Assembly: GCA_035626235.1 (NCBI GenBank)
Contig: DASPOB010000028.1
Span: forward strand, 1 to 45,062
Direction: 5' to 3'
From: DATFYP01 sp035626235
GTDB lineage: Archaea > Thermoproteota > Nitrososphaeria > Nitrososphaerales > Gagatemarchaeaceae
Length of the DNA stretch: 45,062 nt
In this document: positions 30,684 through 37,970 of the stretch, one piece after another
Position numbering within the stretch: position 1 is the stretch's first letter
Layout: each line of letters starts with the position of its first letter
Translations under genes and position numbers: made by a program
Notes under the pieces: generated by a model
Database searches by the model: none
What the model was told of the DNA's origin: nothing
The model's input: the letters and a program-made list of their open reading frames with translations, nothing else

Positions 30684-31823
30684 ATGGAAGGGCTCCTCGT
30701 GGGGGCTGGCAATGTGGGTTCCGTCATTGCCAGCGACCTACTCATGAGCGGCTGTCGGAGCCTGACGGTGGTAGACCTGGACGAGACAAGACTAAAATCG
30801 CTTCAGCGAAAGCACGGGGACCGCGTCAAGGCCCAGTGCCTTGACGTGACTGACGAGAGAGCGCTCGCCCGGCTTATGAGGGACACCGACGTCACCGTCA
30901 ACGCGGCCAGCTACAAACTGAATCTCGGCGTCCTCAGGGCTGCAATTGCTGCGAAGTCAGACTATGTAGACCTGGGGGGGCTGTACCATGTGACGCTGCA
31001 GGAGCTGAGGTACGAAAGACGGGCGAGGGATGCGGGCGTCTCGATGGTGCTTGGGATGGGGGACGACCCCGGGACATCGAATGTGATGGCTAGGCTGGGC
31101 TCCTGGGAGCTCGACTCCGTTTCCGAAATAAGGGTCAGATGGGGGAGCTCCTCTTCCGATTCGCAGAAGGTCGCCTTCGGTTTCTCCGTAGCGACCTGCC
31201 TGGACGAGGCCACCATGAATGCGGTGAAGTTCTCAGGGGGCAAATTGGTCGAAGTGCCCCCGTTGTCCGACGGAGAGCAGGTAGAGTTCCCCGACCCCAT
31301 AGGCCCCCTGCAGACATACGCCATTCTGCACAGCGAATTGGCCACCCTTCCGAGGTTCATCGAGGGGGTCCGAGACGTATCCTACAAGGACTCTTGGGAC
31401 CGGGATACGCTCAGCGTCGTGAGCTTCCTGCGATCGTCCGGCTTCGCTTCAGACGAGCCAGTCGTAATCTCAGGCAACGAGGTGTCTCCAAGGAGGGTCT
31501 TGCTTGCGCTCCTCTCGCCCAACGAACCGAAGAGCGCCGTCGGCTGCCTCAAGGTGTTGGTTCGCGGGAAGCGAAATGGAAGGCGCGAAGACGTCACATA
31601 TTGCCTCGGGCCCATTCGGTACAGCGACGTATACCATGCCCCCTGCACGGCCTACTCGACGGCCATCCCAGCGTCCGTCGTCGCGCAGATGCTTTCCCGC
31701 GGGCTGATCGAACAGAAGGGGGTCTTCCCCCCGGAGGCCCTGAATCGAAGCCAAGTGAAGCATTTCCTTCGCGAAATGCGAGCCCGCGGGCTTTCCGTGC
31801 GAAGGATTCGCAGCGCGGGATAA
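30684..31823 (+). CDS. Saccharopine dehydrogenase-like reductase
   Basis: From ATG 30684 the protein is 379 residues. The Rossmann start GLLVGAGNVGSVIASDLLMSG (core GAGNVGS) and VVDLDETRLKSL bind NAD(P), and VNAASYKLNLGVLRAAI with YVDLGGLYHV is typical of the saccharopine dehydrogenase/LYS9-like fold; GMGDDPGTSNVMA follows. These enzymes reduce or oxidise imines between amino acids and keto acids or semialdehydes. With two aminotransferases, an aldehyde dehydrogenase and a transporter nearby, a role in lysine or polyamine breakdown or an opine-like reaction is plausible. The reaction cannot be fixed from sequence. Confidence 0.8.
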   Translation: MEGLLVGAGNVGSVIASDLLMSGCRSLTVVDLDETRLKSLQRKHGDRVKAQCLDVTDERALARLMRDTDVTVNAASYKLNLGVLRAAIAAKSDYVDLGGLYHVTLQELRYERRARDAGVSMVLGMGDDPGTSNVMARLGSWELDSVSEIRVRWGSSSSDSQKVAFGFSVATCLDEATMNAVKFSGGKLVEVPPLSDGEQVEFPDPIGPLQTYAILHSELATLPRFIEGVRDVSYKDSWDRDTLSVVSFLRSSGFASDEPVVISGNEVSPRRVLLALLSPNEPKSAVGCLKVLVRGKRNGRREDVTYCLGPIRYSDVYHAPCTAYSTAIPASVVAQMLSRGLIEQKGVFPPEALNRSQVKHFLREMRARGLSVRRIRSAG

Positions 31824-31848
31824 ATGGGGGATATCTGGGGCAGCGGCC

Positions 31849-31870
31849 TTCGCCACGTTAATAAGGCGAA
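31849..31870 (+). promoter_or_regulatory. Dyad around the TATA box of the aminotransferase gene
   Basis: TTCGCC (31849-31854) and GGCGAA (31865-31870) are inverted copies that flank ACGTTAATAA, the TATA-like box of the gene starting at 31895. A protein bound here would block TBP/TFB. AAACGC, a word also found in the neighbouring promoters, follows at 31870-31875. Confidence 0.5.
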
Positions 31871-31894
31871 AACGCCGCAGCATTGTGAGTCGCA

Positions 31895-33256
31895 ATGTCG
31901 AAGGGAAGCACCCGGGTGGCTCCCAGCATTGTCGTGAAACCGCCTGGGCCCCGCTCGAAGGAGCTGCTTCGGAGGCAAACGGAACTAGAGACTGGGGCTG
32001 TGGTCTACAGCAAGGCGTTTCCTTTCGCCATCGACTCCGCGGATAACGCGACCATAAAGGACGTTGACGGGAACCTCTTCATCGACTGGGTCAGCGGCAT
32101 CAGTGTGCTGAATCTGGGGCATCGCAACCCGGCCGTGACGGAGGCGGTGGCTACCCAGCTGGGAAAGGTCTGGCACGCGCTGGAGATCCCGACGGAAACG
32201 AGAATCGCCTTCCTGAGCAAGATCCACTCCGTGCTGCCATCTGGCCTCAAGGGTCGTGCCAAAATCATGACCACCGTTACTGGGGCCGACGCCTGCGAGA
32301 CCGCGGTCGCCATCGCAAGGAAAGTCACCGGGAAGAGGACGATCGTAGCATTCGAGGGCGCCTATCACGGGGTGCACCAAGGCGCGGTCACCCTTACCTC
32401 ATCGCGCCGCTACATTGACAGCGCGGGAGTCCCCAGGCAGGGGGTGTTCAGGGTTCCCTATCCTTACTCCTATCGGTTTCCATTTCCCGTAGAAAAGAAG
32501 GGGGACGAAGGCAAGGTAGTCCTGAACTATCTCCGGCACCTGATTGACGACGAACACTCAGGACTGGATGACCTCGCGGGGATAATCGTTGAACCGGTGG
32601 AGGGTGAGGGCGGCTATATTCCTCCTCCCGACGACTTCCTGCCAGGCCTCAGGGAGATAGCAGACAGCGCCAGGGTCCCCTTGATCATAGACGAGGTGCA
32701 GACTGGGTTCGGGAGGACGGGCAGGTTCTGGGGGTGCGAGCTCACGGGGGCCACGCCCGACATCATGTGTGTCTCGAAATCGGTCGGCGCCGGGATCCCT
32801 CTGTCCCTGGTGGCGTACAGGTCAGAATACGACCGGGGCCTGGGGGAAGGCTTCCACATCGGCACCTACAGGGGGAACGTGCTTGCCATGGCGGCAGGGT
32901 CGGCGTCTGTCGACTTCATCCGTGCAAACGGGCTTCTCGAGAGGGTTTCCCGCCTAGGAGTCAAGACGAAACAAGAGTTTGAACGGATAGCCTCAAAGTC
33001 AAAGAACATCGGCGAGGTTCGGGGCGTCGGGTTCATGATCGGGAACGAGGTCGTGGAGAAGAGGGGCGACAGAACTCCATCTAGGGCGATTGCGGTAGAC
33101 TTCAGGAGACGCATGTTCGAGAACGGTCTGCTGATGCACACCTGCGGGCACTACGGCAATGTCCTCAGATTCATGGCGCCACTGACCATAGAGGAGTCTC
33201 TGCTGGAAAGGGGGCTGCAGCTCTTCGAGCGGGCCGTCCGGTCGCAACGGGCCTAA
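31895..33256 (+). CDS. Class III (PLP-dependent) aminotransferase, GABA/ornithine type
   Basis: The 453-residue enzyme is a fold-type I aminotransferase: substrate entry FIDWVSGISVLNLGHRNPAV (cited in part), phosphate-binding TGADACETA (129-137), EGAYHG, Asp266 in LIIDEVQTGFGRTG and the pyridoxal lysine Lys295 in CVSKSVGAGIPLS. It is related to 4-aminobutyrate and ornithine aminotransferases and to archaeal broad-range amino acid racemases, so either transamination or racemisation is possible. The N-terminal 25 residues are an extra basic segment. The start ATG at 31895 has a leader of only about 7 bases after the TATA box at 31855-31864. It follows the saccharopine dehydrogenase-like gene. 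Confidence 0.9.
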   Translation: MSKGSTRVAPSIVVKPPGPRSKELLRRQTELETGAVVYSKAFPFAIDSADNATIKDVDGNLFIDWVSGISVLNLGHRNPAVTEAVATQLGKVWHALEIPTETRIAFLSKIHSVLPSGLKGRAKIMTTVTGADACETAVAIARKVTGKRTIVAFEGAYHGVHQGAVTLTSSRRYIDSAGVPRQGVFRVPYPYSYRFPFPVEKKGDEGKVVLNYLRHLIDDEHSGLDDLAGIIVEPVEGEGGYIPPPDDFLPGLREIADSARVPLIIDEVQTGFGRTGRFWGCELTGATPDIMCVSKSVGAGIPLSLVAYRSEYDRGLGEGFHIGTYRGNVLAMAAGSASVDFIRANGLLERVSRLGVKTKQEFERIASKSKNIGEVRGVGFMIGNEVVEKRGDRTPSRAIAVDFRRRMFENGLLMHTCGHYGNVLRFMAPLTIEESLLERGLQLFERAVRSQRA

Positions 33257-33302
33257 AGAATCGAGGTTGGGCTGCAAGAAGCCGGAAGCCCCGCGAGTCG
33301 CG

Positions 33303-33321
33303 GAAACGCTTAAAGCGTTTC
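33303..33321 (+). promoter_or_regulatory. 19-bp palindrome abutting the start of the small regulator gene
   Basis: Arms GAAACGCTT (33303-33311) and AAGCGTTTC (33313-33321) are exact inverted copies around one A, ending right before ATG 33322. A second hairpin, CCGCG-AGT-CGCGG, ends at 33303. The element could be an operator, or together with the first hairpin a terminator of the upstream gene. Confidence 0.55.
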
Positions 33322-33693
33322 ATGACCTCTTATGAGACAGAAGACTTGGGGTCCCAAAGCGGCAGGAAGGATCGCCTGAGACAGTTGAAGCCTGAGGGCA
33401 AACTGGCATTCCAGTGCGAAGAGGCTAAGCCGCTCTATGCTGCCTACGGCCTCGTACCGCTCGCCGTACCGTATGAGGACGCGCCCGCGGAGTTGAGGAT
33501 ACTAAACGCAATCTCCGCAGGGCTTCTCTTCGAAGGCAGGGAGGGCAACGCCGACGAGTTGGGGATCTCGAGACAGGAGTTCGCGCGGACATTGCGTTCG
33601 CTCAGAACATGCGGAGCAGTGCGCGTAGGCCCCAGTGGAATCTTCAAGCTAGGTTTCAGCACTTCCAACTTTCCAAACGTCACGCTCCGGTAA
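33322..33693 (+). CDS. Small protein with possible winged-helix C-terminus
   Basis: The 123-residue protein has a helical region ILNAISAGLLFEGREGNADELGISRQEFARTLRSLRTCGAVRV (core ELGISRQEFARTLRSL) that reads like the helix-turn-helix and wing of an ArsR/MarR-type regulator, followed by a short beta hairpin. The N-terminal 40 residues are charged. The start may be ATG 33322, but the CTTAAAG inside the palindrome would start transcription near 33338 and then TTG 33346 would be first. It sits between the aminotransferase and the transporter ATPase genes and may regulate them. Function is inferred. Confidence 0.55.
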   Translation: MTSYETEDLGSQSGRKDRLRQLKPEGKLAFQCEEAKPLYAAYGLVPLAVPYEDAPAELRILNAISAGLLFEGREGNADELGISRQEFARTLRSLRTCGAVRVGPSGIFKLGFSTSNFPNVTLR

Positions 33694-33847
33694 ACCGACA
33701 TCCGGGTCTCTTTCGCTCAGTCTGTCGTCAGAGGTCTGAGTCGCCATGATGCTCGACGACCCCGGAGCTCGCAGCTGCATCCGTAAACCATCGGACTGAC
33801 CTGCGCCCTTGGATTTCCAGAGCCGCGGACGGCAACCCTGCTTCAAG

Positions 33848-33882
33848 AAAGCGTTAATACGAGAACGCAGGTCGTGAAACGC
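33848..33882 (+). promoter_or_regulatory. Promoter of the transporter ATPase operon with AACGC half-sites
   Basis: GCGTTAATAC (33851-33860) contains the TATA box. Around it are GCGTT (33851-33855), AACGC (33864-33868) and AAACGC (33877-33882), the same half-site that builds the palindrome at 33303-33321. TTAATACG plus AACGC recurs at 41558-41573. Confidence 0.45.
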
Positions 33883-33893
33883 AAGACCCCTGG

Positions 33894-34964
33894 TTGGCTA
33901 CAAGCGCCGCTGGCGATGCGGGCCGCACTCCGTCTCAAGCGGCCACCGAGCGGGCCGAAGTCCTGCTCTCGGTCGAGGACCTTTCCGTGGACTTCCGGCT
34001 GGTAGACGGCACTGTGAGGATCCTGAATGGCGTGTCGTTGAACGTGAAGAGGGGCGAGGTGGTCGGTATCGTGGGGGAGAGCGGTTCTGGGAAGACCACC
34101 CTCGGACTGGCCGTGCTCGGCCTGCTGGACTCGCCCCCGACCGAGATAGCCAGCGGCGAGGTGACATTCGATGGAAGAAGCCTCCTGGGGCTGGACTCTG
34201 AGGAGATGGAAAAGATTCGTGGCACTGGGATGACCATGATTTTTCAAGAGCCCCTTGACTCGCTGAACCCGGTCTACAGGGTCCAATCCCAAATCGTCGA
34301 GTCAATCGAAGTCGAAAGGAGGAGAGGTTCCTCGAAGGGCGAAAGCGCGGGAGTCGATTCGAAAGAACTCATGGTCAGAATCCTCAGAGACCTCTGCATC
34401 GACAAGCCGGAAGAAGTCCTAGAGCAATACCCCCACGAGCTCTCGGGGGGGATGCGCCAGAGAGTTGCGATCTCCATGTCCATGATCGAAAGACCGCGGC
34501 TGCTGATCGTGGACGAGCCCACCACCGGACTCGACGCGTACGTCCAGAACAGAATTCTGGGGATGCTCAGCGACCTGAGGAAGGCAGGGGGGACACTGCT
34601 CTACATCACCCACGACTTGACGGTCGCCTCCCAAGTCTGCGACAGACTGTACATCATGTACGCCGGCAGAATCATGGAGTCCGGCAAGACACGTGTCGTC
34701 CTTGAGGACTCGCTCCATCCTTACACGCGCACGCTGATCGCATCAATTCCACAAGGTTTCGAGGATTCGCCCCCACTCCCTGTCCAGCTCGGAGAACCCC
34801 CTGACCCGAAGAATCTCCCCCGAGGGTGCAAGTTCCACCCTAGGTGCCCGTACGCCAAGGGCGTCTGCAGGGAAAAGGAGCCCCCGCTCGCAGAGGTCCT
34901 CCCGGGCAGGACCGCCGCATGCTGGAAGGTCGATGGAGCCAATGGGGAATACAATAGAGATTGA
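33894..34964 (+). CDS. Oligopeptide/dipeptide ABC transporter ATP-binding protein (DppD/OppD type)
   Basis: The 356-residue ATPase has Walker A GESGSGKTT (61-69), signature LSGGMRQRV (about 182-190), Walker B LLIVDEPTTGLD and switch His in THDL. The C-terminal extension PPDPKNLPRGCKFHPRCPYAKGVC (core GCKFHPRCPYA) is the oligopeptide/dipeptide transporter domain with its iron-sulfur-type cysteines. The TTG at 33894 is about 11 bases after the predicted transcription start. The 3' end overlaps the next ATPase gene by 32 bases. The matching permeases and binding protein lie downstream on the opposite strand. Confidence 0.92.
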   Translation: MATSAAGDAGRTPSQAATERAEVLLSVEDLSVDFRLVDGTVRILNGVSLNVKRGEVVGIVGESGSGKTTLGLAVLGLLDSPPTEIASGEVTFDGRSLLGLDSEEMEKIRGTGMTMIFQEPLDSLNPVYRVQSQIVESIEVERRRGSSKGESAGVDSKELMVRILRDLCIDKPEEVLEQYPHELSGGMRQRVAISMSMIERPRLLIVDEPTTGLDAYVQNRILGMLSDLRKAGGTLLYITHDLTVASQVCDRLYIMYAGRIMESGKTRVVLEDSLHPYTRTLIASIPQGFEDSPPLPVQLGEPPDPKNLPRGCKFHPRCPYAKGVCREKEPPLAEVLPGRTAACWKVDGANGEYNRD

Positions 34965-35943
34965 GAACCTAACGGTGACCTTCAGCTCAAAGAGGAGGAA
35001 GAGTCTGCTTGCAAGGGCTCCTCGCATGAAGGCGTTGGACGACGTCTCCTTCTCCATCATAGAAAGGGAGACCTTCGGACTGACCGGGGAGACTGGCTCA
35101 GGGAAATCCACTCTGGCCAAGGTCCTCGTCGGCCTTTACAGGCCCACTTCCGGGACGGTCAGGCTCCTCGGAAGGCGGATTGACTTCAGAAGCAGGAAAG
35201 ACGTCGCGTACCTGAGGCAAAACGTCGGGATAGTCCTTCAGGACCCCGTTAGATCCCTGAACCCCCGGCTGACTGTAAGAGAAATAGTATCTGAAGCGCT
35301 TGTCGCCTCGAGCGTTCCGAGAAGGAAGTACGACGAGCGAATCGACTTCATAACACGCCTGGTGGGGGTGACCAGCGACCTCCTGCCGCGGAATCCCAGG
35401 GATCTTAGCGGCGGCCAAAGGCAGAGGGTAAGCCTGGCCAGGGCTCTGGTAGTGCCGAAGAAGCTCCTGGTTCTCGACGAGCCCACAAGTGCCCTCGACG
35501 TCTCCATCCAAGCCCAAGTACTAAACACGCTGAAGAAACTGAAGTCGGAGCTCGACATGTCCTATCTGTTCATCACCCACGACATTAACGTCATCAAGTA
35601 CGTCAGCCACAGGCTCGGCGTGCTCTTTTACGGCAAGCTCGTCGAAACGGGGGAAGTCCGCTCAATAGCGACCGATCCCAAGCACCCCTACACGAAGAAG
35701 CTGATGTCCAACGTTCTTACTCTGAGACAGGCTCCGCTTCAAGATGCGGCAATCTCTGAGCACAGGCCTTCTCCCGATGGGTGCAGGTACAGGCTGGTCT
35801 GCGAGTCTGCCTTCGAACGGTGTCGAGAGGCTCCCCCGCCCTTGGACCTGGGGCATGGCCACATGGTCTCCTGCTTCCTCTACGGCAGAGATGCGCCGGG
35901 TGCTGCCTCGCCTGCCCATGGGGCGACCCGTCAGCAACCGTAG
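34933..35943 (+). CDS. Oligopeptide/dipeptide ABC transporter ATP-binding protein (DppF/OppF type)
   Basis: The 336-residue ATPase is the partner of the preceding one: Walker A GETGSGKST (52-60), signature LSGGQRQRVSLARAL, Walker B LLVLDEPTSALDVS, His in ITHDIN, and the C-terminal GCRYRLVCESAFERCREAPPPL cysteine segment. The start can be ATG 34933 or ATG 34942 (MGNTIEIENLTVTF); the latter fits the family length better. OppD and OppF-type ATPases form a heterodimer that powers peptide import. It ends 45 bases before the stop of the convergent permease gene. Confidence 0.92.
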   Translation: MEPMGNTIEIENLTVTFSSKRRKSLLARAPRMKALDDVSFSIIERETFGLTGETGSGKSTLAKVLVGLYRPTSGTVRLLGRRIDFRSRKDVAYLRQNVGIVLQDPVRSLNPRLTVREIVSEALVASSVPRRKYDERIDFITRLVGVTSDLLPRNPRDLSGGQRQRVSLARALVVPKKLLVLDEPTSALDVSIQAQVLNTLKKLKSELDMSYLFITHDINVIKYVSHRLGVLFYGKLVETGEVRSIATDPKHPYTKKLMSNVLTLRQAPLQDAAISEHRPSPDGCRYRLVCESAFERCREAPPPLDLGHGHMVSCFLYGRDAPGAASPAHGATRQQP

Positions 35944-35988
35944 CCCGGGGTTTTCACTCCCGGCCCGACCCGGCATGACTCTTGACGG

Positions 35989-36927
35989 TCAGACGGTCGC
36001 CGGCGGGAGGTCGCTTTCCTGCTCGGGTTGACCGCCTGCGATCCTCCCTAACACTCTCCCTCTGATCCGTATGTGCGGCCGCAGCTTGACGTCCAAAGAT
36101 TCCCTTAGTCCTTCTCCCAGGAAGCTGAAGCCGGCGACCATGACCATCACGACAAGCGCCGGGATTACCACTTGGCTGGGGTAGAGGTACAGATTGTATG
36201 TTACGCTGGACACCATCTTCCCGAGCTCCGGCATGGCCGGAGGTATCCCCACGTTCAGGTAGCCCAGAGTCGAGAGTGTCAGCATGGCGGACCCTATGTC
36301 CGTGGTGGCGTACACTAGGACGCTCGGAAGGACATTCGGGAGTGCGTCCTTCCTCACTATGTATTGGAACGACGAGTTCAGTGCCTTCGAGACAGACACG
36401 TAGTCTTCGGCCGTCACGGCGAGCACGGCCCCCCGGACCAGGCGGACGTAGGAGGGCCACCAGACGACGATCAGTGAGAGGGAGACATTCAGGAGGCTGG
36501 GCCCCAGCGTCGCCGCGATTGCGAGGCTCATGATGATTTGCGGGAACGCCAGGAACATGTCGGTCAGCCTCATTATCACCTCATCGAAGGCGCCCCTGAA
36601 GTAACCCGCGAGCGTCCCCAGGGCGATCCCCACCAAGGCCGAAACGACGACCACTGCAATCGAAATGCCCATGTCGACAGGGAGGGCAGCGATGACCTGT
36701 GAGAAGATGTCCCTGCCTTCGAAATCGGTCCCGAAGAAATGCGTGAGCGACGGGGGGAGATTGGCCGCTGCGAAGTTGGGTGCATAGGGGTCATAGGGCG
36801 TCAGTCTCCCAAAGGTCAGTACTTCAAGCAGGGCGAGAACCACGAAGACCGCCACAGTCACGAGCCCGAACATCGACAGGGTGTTCGACATGAGAAGCCG
36901 TCTGAGCCTCTTTGACTCTGTGCTCAA
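35989..36927 (-). CDS. Peptide ABC transporter permease (DppC/OppC type)
   Basis: The 312-residue protein has an N-terminal helix (MFGLVTVAVFVVLALLEVL), a conserved first loop FGTDFEGRDIFSQVIAALPVDM (core TDFEGRDIFSQ), five further membrane helices and the EAA-type loop VSKALNSSFQYIVRKDALPNVLP. The start is TTG at 36927, overlapping the TGA of the upstream permease (TTGA), so the two permeases are coupled. The C-terminal tail (LRESLDVKLRPHIRIRGR and beyond) follows the usual GEGLRDALDP position. Confidence 0.9.
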   Translation of the reverse strand: MSTESKRLRRLLMSNTLSMFGLVTVAVFVVLALLEVLTFGRLTPYDPYAPNFAAANLPPSLTHFFGTDFEGRDIFSQVIAALPVDMGISIAVVVVSALVGIALGTLAGYFRGAFDEVIMRLTDMFLAFPQIIMSLAIAATLGPSLLNVSLSLIVVWWPSYVRLVRGAVLAVTAEDYVSVSKALNSSFQYIVRKDALPNVLPSVLVYATTDIGSAMLTLSTLGYLNVGIPPAMPELGKMVSSVTYNLYLYPSQVVIPALVVMVMVAGFSFLGEGLRESLDVKLRPHIRIRGRVLGRIAGGQPEQESDLPPATV

Positions 36928-37955
36928 CCTCCCTCCCCCAGGGTGATTCGCGGGTCGAGCAATGGATAGATTATGTCAGCCAGAAAGTTGGCGACGATGA
37001 CTCCGAGTGTGAAAACGAAGACGCAGGCCACCAGCACCGGGTAGTTTACAGAGATTATTGCAGAGTACGAGAACTGCCCGATCCCTGGCCACGCGAAGAT
37101 CTGCTCGACGATGATGGTACCGGAGAACAACCACCCGAAAGTGGTGGCAATCACCGTGGTCGTGTCGATTAGGGCGTTCCTGAGGATGTGCTTCCTTCTC
37201 ACTTCGCCTTCCCCAAGACCCCGCGCGCGAGCCGCTTTCACGTGAGTGGACCACCTTGTGTCCAGAATCGACGACCTCATGATCCTGGGAACGATTCCGA
37301 AGCTGAGGAGGGCGAGTGTGGTGGCGGGCAGGATCAGGTGGTCGATTCCGGACTCCACGGCGAGCCAGTTGGCCTGAAGCAGCGCGTCAAGGACGAATAC
37401 CCCCGTTGTCGGGGCCACGGAGAAGCCGACCCCGCCGTTGCCCCCTGATGGAAACAGGGGTATGTAGCTCGCAAAAGCCAGGATCGCGACCACCGCCCCG
37501 AGGTAGTAGGGCGTCGACCACGTCGTGAGATAGAACAGCCTGATCGCCGAGTCGACCTTGGTGCCGAACCGCATCCCCGAAAGGTAGCCTAGCCCCACGC
37601 CCAGGACGATGATTATGACCATGCTGGCGAGGACGAGTTCCAGGGTGTTTGGCGCGTAGAAGAGTATCTCGGACATGATTGGCCGCCCCGTCTGCGGGTC
37701 GAGGCCAAAGTTGCCCGTCACCAGCCCCTGGAAGTAATAGTACAGTTGCGCCGGCAAGGGATCGTTAAGGTGGTAGGCGGCTGCCACCGCCCTGATCGTT
37801 TCGGGCCGGGCCCTGGGCCCAGCCCAGAGGAGGGCGGGGTCCGGGCTGAGTACGTGAGAGATGAAGAAGACTATCAGCGCGACTCCAAGAAGCACGAAGA
37901 CGGACCCTACAAACCTCTTGCCTAGGTAAATTGCAAAGTCCCTGAGGGAGACCGT
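36924..37955 (-). CDS. Peptide ABC transporter permease (DppB/OppB type) with non-standard start
   Basis: The core protein has six membrane helices, the DPALLWAGPRARPETIRAVAAAYHLNDPLPAQ loop (core YHLNDPLPAQ) and the EAA loop HVKAARARGLGEGEVRRKHILRNAL (core ARARGLGEGEV). The first ordinary start in frame is GTG 37895, which would cut into the first membrane helix. Upstream, the frame encodes SLRDFAIYLGKRFVGSVFVLLG, a proper DppB N-terminus, back to the TAG of the binding-protein gene (37971-37973), with no ATG, GTG or TTG. ACG at 37955 lies six bases after AGGGGA and is taken as the most likely start; ATT 37931 is the alternative. Confidence 0.75.
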   Translation of the reverse strand, partial: TVSLRDFAIYLGKRFVGSVFVLLGVALIVFFISHVLSPDPALLWAGPRARPETIRAVAAAYHLNDPLPAQLYYYFQGLVTGNFGLDPQTGRPIMSEILFYAPNTLELVLASMVIIIVLGVGLGYLSGMRFGTKVDSAIRLFYLTTWSTPYYLGAVVAILAFASYIPLFPSGGNGGVGFSVAPTTGVFVLDALLQANWLAVESGIDHLILPATTLALLSFGIVPRIMRSSILDTRWSTHVKAARARGLGEGEVRRKHILRNALIDTTTVIATTFGWLFSGTIIVEQIFAWPGIGQFSYSAIISVNYPVLVACVFVFTLGVIVANFLADIIYPLLDPRITLGEGG

Positions 37956-37970
37956 TCTCTGTCCCCTGTG

